Shown here piece after piece: positions 23,790 through 35,249 of a stretch of DNA of 64,000 nucleotides. The position numbers were made by a program, and so were the translations under genes. How positions within the stretch are numbered: position 1 is the first letter of the stretch; every line of letters begins with the position of its first letter. A model generated the notes under the pieces. It ran no database searches. It was not told where the DNA came from and saw nothing but the letters and a program-made list of their open reading frames with translations. Origin of the DNA: Budorcas taxicolor (Eukaryota > Chordata > Mammalia > Artiodactyla > Bovidae); the NCBI RefSeq assembly GCF_023091745.1, contig NC_068935.1:19575775-19639774 (forward strand). Direction: 5' to 3'.

Positions 23790-23925
23790 TTAATTATGGT
23801 CTTTCCATCCCACATTGACCCTCAACTTCCCTATCTATAAAATTAAGGGGTTGGACAAAATAATGTCTAAGTTTTTCTGCCAGCTTGGACATTTTGTGGT
23901 TGTATGATCATTGCTTCAATGCTTC
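23790..23925 (+). mobile_element. MIR SINE fragment
   Basis: ATCTATAAAATTAAGGGGTTGGACAAAATAATG-type sequence is the 3' half of MIR. It ends just before an A-run (about 23927-23942) near the DCX cleavage region. Confidence 0.65.
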
Positions 23926-23990
23926 AAAAAAAAAAAAAAAAACCAACAGGGAGCGAGAGAGAATGTCAGCCAGAAATATTGAAATCAAAT

Positions 23991-23996
23991 TTTATT
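23991..23996 (-). terminator. DCX: DCX poly(A) signal AATAAA
   Basis: TTTATT on the plus strand reads AATAAA in the DCX sense, in the context CAAAAATAAAATTTG. Cleavage would fall about 10-30 nt further on, near 23965-23980. An A-run on the plus strand (about 23927-23942) lies just past this point. It is the most distal canonical signal consistent with the expected 3'UTR length. Other AATAAA hexamers in the 3'UTR, such as 24678-24683, could give shorter forms. Confidence 0.75.
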
Positions 23997-24841
23997 TTTG
24001 GAAAATGACATTACACACATCTTGCAAATGTACACAGAAATGAGCATGAGATGAAGAACAGAGCTTGAGAGCCAAAATGATTGCAAGAGCAGCTCTGTGG
24101 CTGCCCGGTACCGAATGCTGTGAATCTGCAGCATTCACAGTTCACAACACATTTCACACATGGAGAACTTCTCTAGACTTTGAAGTCCTCTGACCAAAGA
24201 AAGCCCTCATCAAATTGTGGAGGGAGGAAGAGGGATATTAACAGGCACAGGAGATGAAAAGGGTCTGCTCCAGCTGGTTTACATGGGCCTCACCAAACCT
24301 ACCAGTCCAAGTGGGAACAGCAAACCATCAAGGAGGATGCCTTCTTGGAACACTGCTTTTGCATCTCAGGCTAAGAGCAGGCTGGGCATTGCCTGGGAAA
24401 CTGACAGCAGTGCACATAAACCCGTGTCCCTGTCTTTTCTCACTATAACTATTCTAAAGGGGCAGCTAAAAATCCCTAAATAGCTGTTGTCTTTCTCTTT
24501 TCTAAAAAACAATTATTGGTCATTGGTCAAGCAGAACCTTCTGAGAGCCTCTGAATATCTCAACACTGCTGCAACGATAAGTGTTGCCCACTGTGTTTTG
24601 ATTATGGGTGATTCTGAGAATTATTCAATTTGCAATGTCATCAAATGGCCAAAGAGGCTCCCAATTTGCCACTGACTTTTATTCAAAGGTGAGCTGAGTC
24701 TTTGATCGCAATGCCATTCCTTGAGAAATGGTCAATAACTGCTGAGAGACCATTGAGAAATGTCTTTCTTTCCTCCCCCTTTCTGGTTTGTTTGTTCTTT
24801 GCTGACTTTACTTGGCAAAAATTATTGGGCCTTAAATCAGT

Positions 24842-24849
24842 TATTTACA
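24842..24849 (-). promoter_or_regulatory. Pumilio-type element candidate in the DCX 3'UTR
   Basis: The transcript sense reads TGTAAATA, fitting the PUM consensus UGUANAUA. Two others are at 26752-26759 (TGTAAATA) and 29673-29680 (TGTATATA). This is a motif match only. Confidence 0.4.
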
Positions 24850-27800
24850 ACCATAAGACATCTGGGAGCAGGGGGAGGGAGAAGGCAAGGGAGGGAAGAG
24901 GGACCACAAGGAAGAATATATTCTTTTCAGAGGTTAAAATGAGTTATTTAAGAAATGTGATGTACAATAATACCATGCATTTACTCTCCAAAGCTAGTCA
25001 CTAGCAAGCTAACACCTCTAACACTACAACCACCAATTACAGCTGTTTTGCTACAGTAACTGAGTTCTAACTACAGCTATAGGGTAGAAAGGGTGGGCTG
25101 TTCCATTTTGAACTTTCTCCCTTTGAAAATGGCCATAAAAGCATTTTCTGTACAAGTTTAATGGCACAAAAAGGTGACCGAAAACATTGTAAAGAACTTA
25201 CCACACATGAGAAATGCAAAATTCAATCAAAACATGCATTAGTTGTGTACAAGTCATAAGGGATCATTGGCTTCAAGCTGCAATATATTACAGGACCATA
25301 CATTGGAGACATTTTGGTACAACCTCTTACTTGCTCAAATCCCTTTAAGAGAACTTAAAAAGAAATGGCATTGGAAAGGGCATTCCATAAGGTCTTGCTA
25401 AGCAGTGACATTCCCAAGGGCTATGCACCCTGTTGAATAAATTAGTACCTCCAAGATGGCTTCTTTAGTGCCATTAATTACTCTTATATGGATTGCCTGC
25501 ATGGGATCATGAAGAATTGGCATCAATAGTAAATGTTTAGGTGGATTTAGTAACAGAAGGAAAAATAAAATTTAATTATGTGAATGCTTCTGTTTATATT
25601 GTGGAATTGCTAAACACCCTTAACATTTAAACCAATCCCAATCGCCTATAAGTTTAGCTTTAAAAAATTCAACATTTGGCAAGCCTTAGTGTTTATAAGA
25701 TTATTGTGGAGAGCTTATTGTGTAACAGTAAAAGTTAAAACAAATTGCCCCCCACCCCACCCAACACCCCTGTCCAACCAAACCATATGACAGGAGAAAT
25801 TACCTGTGGTCTCTCACTATATTATATTGCAGCTTTTAAAATTATGAGGAAATTAAACAAAATCAATTCATAGTATTTAGCTGGTATGAATCCATAGGTG
25901 GATTTTTCTGTTCAGCTGATTGTTTTTCTGAGCATACTTCACTGCACCACAAAATGGTGGACTAAAATGAACCACAAAGTATTCTGTACAATGCTTGGAA
26001 GGCAAAGACCCAAAGATATGTGAGCTATAATGAAACTGTGTGTGAGGATCTGCTTCGATGAATTACAACTGAAAATGTTGGAGAAAGGGCCAGGCTCGGA
26101 TTGCTCCCCACCAACAGACTTCTAACGGGACTCTCGTAGTATCAGGGCTCGTTAATCTGGAAATAACTACTCATCACCAAGGCAAAATCACAGGGCTAAG
26201 AAGAGGTATACATCCAATACTTAGATAAGGAGGAAGGAAATACTAAAAGAGAGAGAAAGAGAATTGCAGAGGACAAAGGATAGATGTCTATAATGCGGGA
26301 AGTATAAAACTGAGAGCAAATATGGTGAAGTGGGGAGAGAAAGAAAAGACTGAGATACACAGGGGAGGTAAGGTAGAGAGTGGCAAAAAAACACATTGAT
26401 TTCCTCAGATTATTAACCTCGAAATGAGAAGTTCCAATACTTTTAAGTCTTCATCTTAGTTTACAAGATGTTTGCTCTGACTTCTCTGTGCCATCTTTCC
26501 TCTCCCAACTAGACTGTCCTTCTCATGGGAGCAGGAAGATGCCTTAATTCCCGATGAGAATTCTATACCCCCCAGCCCCAGGCATCCAAGGTAAGACAAG
26601 ATAGCTTCTGATTCCAGAAGATGTTGAAGTCTATAAACTAAGGAATAAAATGTTAGGCAGTTAGAAGGGGTAGGCGATTCAAGAGTCTTGTCATATGATA
26701 ACCAGTGTCACACTAGGAGGCCTGAAAATAAGCAAGAAGCTTATTTACACTCAACTCAAAAGGTTGAATGTAAAGATCACACTAGAACTGTGGGGATGGA
26801 GACAAGTTTGGAGACCAGGGTAGGAGAGACAGAGGAAGAAGTCACCCTTTCCTGAAGAGATAGGAGGAGCAGAATTCTTCAGCCAGATATACTGAAAGAT
26901 TGACTGATGGAGAAGCCTTCTTGTCTCTGAAAAGAAAAAGAGGAAGGGGCTAGGTGAAGCTGTTAAGTCTCAGCCCATAGTAGGTTGCCTGCTGGAGCCA
27001 GTGCTCTGCGGGTTTAGAAATGCATTTTCTTTCCTGAAGACGTGTCTTGCCTGCTGTGTAGCAAGAACCTCCAGCCTTGTATCTACTAGGGAAGTGAGTT
27101 CTGCTAGCCAGAGGAAGAAGAGAATTGGAAATTCGTTTTTAAGAAATGATTTGTGTTGTCTCAGTCCATTATCATGCCACTTAGAGCTGACTATGGGCAA
27201 TCCATTGAGTGTCAACATCACCGGACTGGGTCTGCGCCACCCAAAGCCAGAGAACCTGCTGGAGATGTATCTCTAGCCAAAAGGTAGGTGAGTGGAATCA
27301 AGGCGGTATCCTTGTTCCAGGTGGTCATACCTGTAACAAAGAGTCAACCCTGAATGGGATTATCGAACTGTGGATGAAGCTACATATGGGGTCTCCTTCT
27401 TGGGGAGAGGCAGAGTGTAACAGCCTCAAAGTTCCACATCAGGAGAGAGACCCAGGAAGCCCAGCAATTGTAAGGCTCCATGGCTACATAGGAGGTCTCA
27501 GGTCATTTCTGGCATGTCAATCGCTAGGCCTTTATTCTCTCTAGGTTCCCAGTACTAAAACATTAAGACTCTAACCCCTTGCTACTCCCAGATGAGCTTC
27601 AAAACACAGATGGTTTACTTAGGAAGCCAGCCTAGGCCTCTAGGTCAAATCCCTTAATGCAATGGCAATACAAGAGTGAGGCCTGGTCTTAGAAATCCAA
27701 ATGACTCCATGTGGCCAAGGACAGGTTCCAGTGGCTTTAAAAGAAAGAAATATGCATGTTTTTATTGCCGTGGTAAACCGGACAGTAGGGGGAGGTCATT

Positions 27801-27946
27801 CAAACACCACTATCCCACTGTGTCTGTCTGGGGAAGTCCCTTGGCACAGATGTTTTTGAGGAGCACTGAGCTGGGGGAACATTCTCATCAGTGTGCTGGA
27901 GCTCATCTTGGAGACATGGCATTTTTGTACCCTTGTCCAAGGGAGA

Positions 27947-27971
27947 TGTGTGTGTGTGTGTGTGTGTGTGT
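27947..27971. repeat. (TG)n microsatellite
   Basis: Twenty-five bases of TG lie within the DCX 3'UTR; they are CA in transcript sense. Confidence 0.95.
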
Positions 27972-28608
27972 TTAAGATAAGCTATTCAGAAATAAATATG
28001 AGGGGGATTAGGGACATGTCCATCCAGAGTACTAAAGGGACTAAGAAGCTGATGTAATTTTGTCCAAGGCAAACATTCGATTGCTGGCCTAAGACTTGGG
28101 TTGGGTGACTCAAAGAAGAATCTGGAGATTCAAACCTGCTCTTCCTGCCTTCTTCCGATAACAATACATTTCCTTTAAGGTTCCTTGATTACCACTGAGG
28201 GAGGAGGAGAAGCAAGAAGGAGAGAGAATTTCCAGAGGAGTGAGGTAAGCCTGGAAGGAGGTCTTTCAGAACTAAACTGGTGAATACCTAGTTCCCAGGA
28301 AGAACCTCACTGTGGGGAAAGCTACATGTTCAGACCCCATTGCCCTGGTTTCTGCCATGGAAGGCCACATGAGCAGTGTACACAACAAGATAAGTATGGT
28401 GTATACAGCGCATAGCTTGCTATTTTAGTGCAAATACAAGGAGTCAATGTTTAACATCAGCCAGGGTACATTTTAGTCACAAAGCCCCTTGCTTATACCT
28501 GGAAATTGTCTCCATCGATGCTGGATGGCTATGGGAAAACTGTGGATGAACACAACCACTGCAAGGTCAGGTTATTTTCTCTAGCTAGTCTCATCCCCAT
28601 ATTTTAAA

Positions 28609-28681
28609 AGAAATCATCAAAATACTGTAAAGTAATTAGTCTCCAATTAAAATAAATAAATAAATAAATAAATAAATAAAT
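28609..28681 (+). mobile_element. L1 3' tail fragment with (AAAT)n
   Basis: ATACTGTAAAGTAATTAGTC, CTCCAATTAAAATAAATAAA and a repeated AAAT tail are the extreme 3' end of a ruminant L1. It is antisense to DCX, inside its 3'UTR. Confidence 0.8.
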
Positions 28682-28698
28682 CATTGCCAGGGAATGGT

Positions 28699-28831
28699 GC
28701 TGTGCTGTGCTTGGTCACTTCAGTGATGTTCGACTCTTTGTGACCCCATGGACTGTAGCCCCACAGGCTCCTCTGTCCATGCGGATTCTTCAGGCAAGAA
28801 TGCTGGAGTGGGTTGCCATGCCCTCCTCCAG
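28699..28831 (-). mobile_element. Bov-A SINE unit in the DCX 3'UTR
   Basis: A single A unit in reverse orientation (GACCCCATGGACTGTAGCC, AGGCAAGAATGCTGGAGTGG). Perfect 13-bp duplications GCCAGGGAATGGT lie at 28686-28698 and 28832-28844. It is in sense orientation relative to DCX. Confidence 0.92.
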
Positions 28832-29329
28832 GCCAGGGAATGGTAGCCACACTCACTTAAAAAATACTGAAAAGTCATCTCAGAAAGTCAGGATAAACAA
28901 AGCTATTATTTCTCCCTCCCTCTCTCCCTTCTTTCCTTTCCCTGCTCTAGGAACAAGAACCATTTACCTCAGCCTACAAAGACCAACCCATATGAGATGA
29001 GATGAAGTGAACTGACAGGAGAAACCAGTCTTCCCCCATCCCATTTGAACAGAGCAGGAGCTCCGGGGACTGTTCTGAGGACTCCTCAAGGTGGGCAGGG
29101 ATCCCAGGTGCTTGATGGACAAGGGCAGCAACCCCACTATTCCTACTGGTCTTCAATGCCTGCTTCTCTCTGGGGACCTCTGCAGTCCATGTGGATGGGA
29201 ACCATGTGAATATAGGGAGAAAGAGCTGTATTAGGTTGCTGGGTGGATTTCCCACTGAGATCAGGGCAGCAGCATATGGCTCCAAGATGCAACATGACCC
29301 TGGGAAAGAATTCTCAGCAGCCTAGTGGA

Positions 29330-29527
29330 AGGCAATACAGTTCAGTGGGAAAGGCCTTGGAATGAGAGCCAGGAGATGTGGGTTCTAATCCCAGCCCTGC
29401 CCCTAGCCAGCTGTGTGACCTTGGGGAAATTACTTTACCACTGCATCTCCGTTCCTGGCCTGAAAATGAGGAATTTGGAGTAATGATATGATCTGAAGAG
29501 TCCTTCCAGCTCGAAAACTGTATGATT
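29330..29527 (+). mobile_element. MIR SINE, well preserved
   Basis: GGAATGAGAGCCAGGAGATG, GGGTTCTAATCCCAGCCCTG, CAGCTGTGTGACCTTGGGGA and CTGAAAATGAGGAATTTGGA give a nearly complete MIR. It is antisense within the DCX 3'UTR. Confidence 0.93.
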
Positions 29528-30194
29528 CAGTCTAGGCTAATACTAAAGTCCATAAGGACACAAAGCAGTCATGCTAATGGCTATCCTTTCCAAAACAGTG
29601 AAGAGAAAAGGAACTTTTCTCTCAATTTACCCCTAGTTAACACTACTTATGAAGTTGTTCAGCCCAGCCCCATATATACATTTTCCCCTTCTTTGTCCCT
29701 ATTTCTATTTCTGTAAGGGAGAAAAATCAGGAGGTAGGAACAAGCAATAGATGGATTGTGTGTGTGTGTGCATGTGTGTCTAAGAGGGAGGGAGAATAGG
29801 GGGAGTGGTGGCAAATCCTTGTTGACTGACTTGCTATTTGCTGACTGTGCAGAAGGTAATACAACGGGACATTTGTGGTAAAACTGGATTGGGTAAAATT
29901 GTGAATGACAGGACTGAAGGAGCTCAGTAACAACCAGATTTTTTCTCTTTTGCCTTGAAAATGGGCCAATTTAAAATGCAGTTGTTAAAGGCTTGAAGTT
30001 TGAACTAGACCAAAGTCCCCTAAATTGGCAGTACAGAAACATTTCCTGATTATTTATTTTTTTAAAAGATAGAAATTCTATTATTATTATAGAAGATAAT
30101 AATAGAAATGCATTGATTATTATAGAAGGTTGAAAGATCATTCTGAGGAAAATATGGCCATTGAATATTTTCTAATGGTACATGTGGCACAAGC

Positions 30195-30390
30195 AAGGGA
30201 ATGCTCAGAGAGGTAGCCTAGGGTGTGGACATGAGAAAATCTGAGTTTCTTCTCTGGTCCTGCTCTTCACCAGATGGTCATTTGGCTGCCTCCGCCTGCC
30301 TTTCATTTTAAATTGAAGGAATTGGACTAAATGATATCTAGAGAAAGACTGTGGGTGGAATCTTTGGGGAATCTGGTCTGCAATTTAGAT
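30195..30390 (+). mobile_element. MIR SINE fragment
   Basis: TCTGAGTTTCTTCTCTGGTC and AAATTGAAGGAATTGGACTA then ATGATATCTAGAG follow the MIR 3' half. It is diverged. Confidence 0.55.
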
Positions 30391-30797
30391 ACTGACCTCC
30401 TACCCCTCTCTACAGCCTCCAACCCAAGTACCAATTTTTCCCAGTTAACTACAAATTTTTCTGGGAGGCACTAAGCAAAACTTTAGCTTCCAGAAAGAAG
30501 TAGCGGGTAAGTAAAATGGGCTTCTTAATGATTTCTAACAGCTTACGAACAAAGGAGAGGGGGCAAAAAGAGATTCTCATACTTTGGGGTTTTTCAATGA
30601 CCAGTTTTACCGGGAATCAGTACCACCATTATCTGGATTTTCCTTGTAGCTAAGGACATCTGAAGTTTGTCTCGGGGCATCTGATCTACCCCTTCCATCA
30701 GTGCATTTCCTCCTACACAGTGCACATCAGCAATGCCATAAAGTTGCCACTGATTCATGTCAGGGTGTCCTGTAATATCTCCTAAATATGAATCAGC

Positions 30798-30839
30798 TAT
30801 GTGTGTGTGCATGCATGCATGCATGCACGCATGCATGTG

Positions 30840-30874
<35 letters not shown>
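30798..30874. repeat. 77-bp perfect alternating purine-pyrimidine tract
   Basis: The tract consists of TG repeats, then TGCA repeats, a short GCGCGC core (30843-30848) and CA repeats. No base breaks the alternation across 77 bp. Such sequence favours left-handed Z-DNA under negative supercoiling. The TGCA portion is also self-complementary. Confidence 0.97.
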
Positions 30875-31595
30875 CCCAAGCTCATTCCAGTTAAAGCAAA
30901 GGAACAAATGCAAGCCATTCAATAGCCAAACAGCAGCTTGACTTTGAATGTTGCACCTTTCCAACTATCTGAACAATTACAATGAAATAAGGATATCTTC
31001 ATATCTGCTAAAAGCAAACACAGAATTGGCATGCATGGCTTTCACTTAAATTTAGTTGTCTTTGCCATTATGGGCTATGATTATAGACAAAAAGCAGTGT
31101 TATGAACCTGTACCTCAAAGACTGAGAACTATTTCAAATGATCAGTCCTTATAGCAAAGAGAAAGGATTCTGTGTCTTCAGTATGAAATATCAGGAATAT
31201 AGATAAAAAAGCTGCTTAAAATATGCCGTAACATTTCATTTAAAATATAATTAGAATGTCTGGTCCACATTGAAATTATTAATGTAAGCATAACTGTTAA
31301 AAAGTTATCAAAAGACTGATTCTATTGAATTGGCCTCTGCTATTCATTTTGTTTTTTTTTTCCTGGAAGTTTCTGTTTGGCAGTGACAGCATGGTTTCTA
31401 AACTACGTTATTCTTCTGCATTTTTTTTTGGTAAATTTTCTGCATGTGTTTTTTAGACAAAAGAAAAATCACCAGTTTATAAAAAAGGAGCTTGAAGAGT
31501 TTGCTCCTGAAATACAGACACAAGGTTTTATAAAAAGGATATTGGTTTCTTGCTATAAAAAGCGACTGAAAGGTGTCAGACCTGAAAACAAATTC

Positions 31596-31603
31596 TCACA
31601 GTG
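31596..31603 (-). promoter_or_regulatory. candidate miR-128 8-mer site in the DCX 3'UTR
   Basis: The transcript sense reads CACTGTGA, the full 8-mer match to the miR-128 seed. A second, weaker 7-mer (CACTGTG) is at 30716-30722. miR-128 has been reported to repress DCX in neuronal tumour cells; use of these particular sites is inferred. Confidence 0.5.
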
Positions 31604-32486
31604 TTTTCAGTGTTGGCTGTTTACAAGGCATTCAATAGAACAGAGATAGATGGATACCGTACAGTTTGTGTCCTAACTCACTAGGTTAGACAGCTTCTTA
31701 GAGGGCCCAGGTATATGAAAGCCCCTCACCCCCAACTGTTATTAATTGCTTATTGACTCTAAATTGCCCCAGTGGAGATGTTGACAAGGAATTCACTGTG
31801 CTTTATAAACACTATTGAAATGTCTACAGTGTTTTCCAATTTTGCCTAGTCTCTTTAAGCTATCCTACACCAGGGTCCTAAGCCTTTGGTGTCAGAATGA
31901 CAAGTTGCTGGTGTTTCTCCCCCTTGGCAGCCAGAATTAGCGCTAAACAACAAACTAGAGTTTCAATCAGGAGTGAGGTGTCAGGCTGGGGAGCTGCCTT
32001 GCTGTCCTCCCAGGATCCTCCAGCTCTCTTGAGATGGGGAGACAAGGGGCGCTTATGTTTGTCACTCTTGGATTTGCCAATGATTTTCCCCTCCCCACCC
32101 CCACACACATCTTAAGTGCTATGTGTGTAAACAACTCTCTGCAGAGGGAAGACTGTCACGGATGAGAAAAGCGAGATGGGGGAAAATAATGCAGGTGCCT
32201 AAGTATCCAATAGAAAGATCACGGACTAGTACATTTTGCATCCCTGGAAAGTTACCCCCAAAGGATGGTTATCAATCTATCTCTTACAACCGGTTAACTG
32301 TGGATCAGTGGCCCAGAGGAGAAATCACAGGAAAATAAACCCAACATATTACAGTGTGTTTTTAAAAGTAACAACAACAACAACAAAATAAAAATTTGAA
32401 AGCACCAATAGCCCTGTTGGACACTTGAGCAGAAGTACCCTATTGTGACGGTGAGCTTGCATTTGTACTCTGGACTCTCTCCTCCT

Positions 32487-32543
32487 TCACATGGAATCAC
32501 CAAGTGAGTCTGAGTCATCCAAGGACAGAGGCAGGTACAGGTC
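32487..32543 (-). CDS. DCX: DCX terminal coding exon (C-terminus and stop)
   Basis: Nineteen codons, DLYLPLSLDDSDSLGDSM plus TGA, form the exact C-terminus of doublecortin. In transcript sense the acceptor is CTTCTTACAG followed by GACCTG, with a short pyrimidine stretch upstream. The coding part makes up less than 1% of the exon; the rest is 3'UTR. The acidic C-terminal tail is intact. An old L1 fragment begins only about 100 bp upstream of the acceptor on the intron side (at about 32640), so the conserved intronic margin here is short. Confidence 0.97.
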   Translation of the reverse strand, partial: DLYLPLSLDDSDSLGDSM

Positions 32544-32639
32544 CTGTAAGAAGATGAGAGGTAAAGGTAACTCTCCTTCTCTTAACATCTTGGGCTCTGC
32601 AATGGGCAAGATTATGTGACCGCTTTTTTTAAAAACTAA

Positions 32640-34030
32640 CATTTTCTCTAATTGTTATTTTGAAATATAGATTCACAGGAATTTAAAGTACAAATAGGTA
32701 GCAATTTCCCCCAATGGTAACAATCTTGCAGTTTTCCATGCATTCATGTATGTGTATGTGTGTGTGTGTATAGCGTAGTTGTGTGTGACTTTATCATATG
32801 TGTATATTTGTATGACCATCATGACAGTCAAGATACAGAACTGTAGTCTCACCAAAGGGCTCTTGTGTGCTACCCCGTTACAGCCACATCCACTCCTCCC
32901 CTATCCCTAAGCCTTGGCAAACAGTGTTCTGTTTTCCATCTCTACAATTTTGTCATTTCAGATGTTATATAAATGGAAGCATACAGTATATAACCTTTTG
33001 GGATTGGCTTTTCCCATCAGCATAATTCACTGGAGATTCATCAAGCTGTTGCCTGTAAGAGCAGTTCACTCCTTTATACTGCTGAGCAATATTCCATGGA
33101 TGTACCACAGTTTATTTAACCATTCATTGGTTGAAGGACATGTGGGATGATTCCAGTTGTAGGCTATTATAAATAATACAGCTATAAACATCCATGTACA
33201 GGTTTTTGTGTTGACATAGTTTTCACTTCTCTGGGAGAAATGCTCAAGAGTACAATTTCCAAGTTGTGTATTAATTACATGCTTAGTTTGGTAAAGACTG
33301 CCATATTAGGTTTTCCAGAGTGACTGTACCATTTACAGTCTCACCAGAAAAGTATTAGTGATCTAGTTTATTCACATTGCCACCAGTATTTGGTGTTTTC
33401 ACCACTTTTTATTTTAGCCAGTCTTGTGGGATTGTAATGATATCCCATTGTGGTTTTAATTTGCATTTCCCTGATGACTAATGATGTTAAACATCTTTTC
33501 ATGTGCATAATTGACATCTATAATTCCTCCTGAGTTCAGTTGAAGAAAACATTCCTCAGAAATGTTTTTTCATGTCTCTTATTCATTTTTAACTTGATTT
33601 TTCTTATTGTTGAGTTTTAACAGTTATTTTTATATTCTATATATGGCTTTGGTTAGATACATGGCTTGCAGTCTGTAGCTTATCTTTTCATAACTTTTGC
33701 ATAGCCTTTGAGAGCAAAAGTTTTTAATTTTTATGAAGTCTAATTTGTCTAATTCATCATTTTTTCTTTTACAGGTTGCACTTTTTGTTGTAATATCTAA
33801 GAACTCTAGCCAAACATCAGAAGATTTCCTCCTGAATTTCATTTCTAAATGTTTTACATTTACAATTATAATCCATTTTTTAGTTAATTTTTATGTAACA
33901 TGTGAGGTCTAAGTTGGGATTTTTTTTTTTTGGCCTAAGGATATCCAGTTCCTCTAGCACTATTTATTGAAAAAGCTATCTTTCTTCCACTCATTGACTT
34001 TCGTACCTTTGTAAAAAATCAGTTGTAGAT
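32640..34030 (-). mobile_element. old L1M 3' region
   Basis: Reverse orientation: 3'UTR (CAATTTCCCCCAATGGTAAC), then ORF2 C-terminal region (GCTGAGCAATATTCCATGGA, ATCCCATTGTGGTTTTAATT, TGCATAGCCTTTGAGAGCAA). It lies in the same sense as DCX, within the last intron. Confidence 0.85.
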
Positions 34031-34815
34031 ATATAAGTGGATTCATTTCAGACTTCCAGAGAGCTGCCAGACCCTGAACAAATGGATAACTCAAAAAATG
34101 TACCCCGTCACCTAATTTCAATTTATTTCTTAATACTTTCATTTCCCACCAAGAACTAGGATTCATGACTCCAATACTGCCCCAAGTCTTGTCTATGTCT
34201 TGAGGAGATGGGATGATATAGCAAAGGTTTTTTCCACTGTTTCCAGAGCTCTATTTGGAGATCCTTGTGATTACTTGTAGACTTACTTCCCATATGGTCT
34301 AAATCAGTGCTTTTCAAATCTCTCTCATTCTCAGTCTCTCTCTTTCTCACTTCTCGTTTAAATTTTCTATTCAGATGAAATTTTTCTTGGAAGCCAAATA
34401 CATGAGACAAATAGAAGCGTAGTTATTTTGGTCAAATCAGACATGGGGGAGGCAGAATCTCACCCATCTCCAAATGAAGTACTGTTTGAAAACCACTGTT
34501 TTCATTCACATTATCAGCAAGATACTGAAGGAAACTGGAAATCTGAGGGTCAAGTCTCTGGGTGATTAAGAGGCTGTCTTTGGTATAAACACAGAACTTC
34601 AGTAGAGAACTGTCTAAGAGAATTAGAGAATGCAACTTCTTGAGGTAAAGGAAAAAGTGAAGATGATGAATGGGGACAAGAATAGGGAGGAGAGGGACTT
34701 ATTTATCTAACATTGAGAATGCTTTTTGCTGAGAAAGGATAGGAAGTCTGTTAGGCCACTTAGAATGGAAACAGAAGTAAAGTATACTCAGAAAGCTGAG
34801 GGTGTAGTTAAGTAG
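34031..34815. other. intronic, nothing recognised
   Basis: This unique-looking DCX intron sequence has no supportable feature. Confidence 0.45.
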
Positions 34816-34910
34816 TACTCAGACACTGAGTAAGTCTTTATGTCTTGGTTTCTTCATCACAAAAATGCAGAATGTACAATCTGTAAGGTCTCTACCAGCT
34901 CTGAGGACAC
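34816..34910 (+). mobile_element. MIR SINE fragment
   Basis: CTGAGTAAGTCTTTATGTCT, TTGGTTTCTTCATCACAAAA and GGTCTCTACCAGCTCTG resemble the MIR 3' half. Confidence 0.55.
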
Positions 34911-34931
34911 TCAAAGAAAGACTGAATCATT

Positions 34932-34974
34932 AACACATACACGCACGCACACACACACACTCACACACACACAT
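34932..34974. repeat. imperfect (CA)n repeat
   Basis: CA-rich alternating stretch with CG and TC interruptions. Confidence 0.85.
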
Positions 34975-35039
34975 ACAACAAAGGCAACTGTAGCAAATGG
35001 ATTCACTTCTCACCAACCTGCCATCCCTACACTGTAAAT

Positions 35040-35245
35040 CAGGGGTTGGAAAACTTTTCTGTAAAGGGCTAGATAGTAAATAATTCAGGCTCTCTTTACT
35101 GGTCACATATGGTCTCTGTCACACACTTTTTTGGGGTTTTGTTTCTTTTACAACCCATTATAGATGTTAGAAACATTTTTTTACATTGGGGTGCCATCCA
35201 AAACAATCAGGCCATACACAAGATTTGGTACTCCTGCTCTGAATT
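35040..35245. mobile_element. MER5A-type hAT-Charlie DNA transposon
   Basis: It starts CAGGGGTTGGAAAACTTTTC, followed by TGTAAAGGGCTAGATAGTAA. CAGGCCATACACAAGATTTGG near the end matches the other MER5A terminus. Confidence 0.85.
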
Positions 35246-35249
35246 ACCA

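Larger units (their letters stand above)
23970..32486 (-). other. DCX: DCX 3'UTR (about 8.5 kb)
   Basis: The sequence between the TGA codon and the poly(A) signal at 23991-23996 has no further DCX coding sequence or convincing splice structure. DCX mRNAs in other mammals are known to have a 3'UTR of around 8 kb, which fits. The distal part (about 24000-26150) is AT-rich with few lineage-specific repeats. The middle is interrupted by an L1 tail and a Bov-A SINE (28609-28831), a MIR (29330-29527), several dinucleotide repeats and the 30798-30874 alternating tract. The several plus-strand ORFs of 60-110 codons in this stretch show no recognisable protein. The exact cleavage site is inferred. Confidence 0.85.

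Noticed and set aside
31377..31649. 90-codon plus-strand ORF antisense to the DCX 3'UTR
   Set aside because: No recognisable protein, and no promoter or conservation evidence available.
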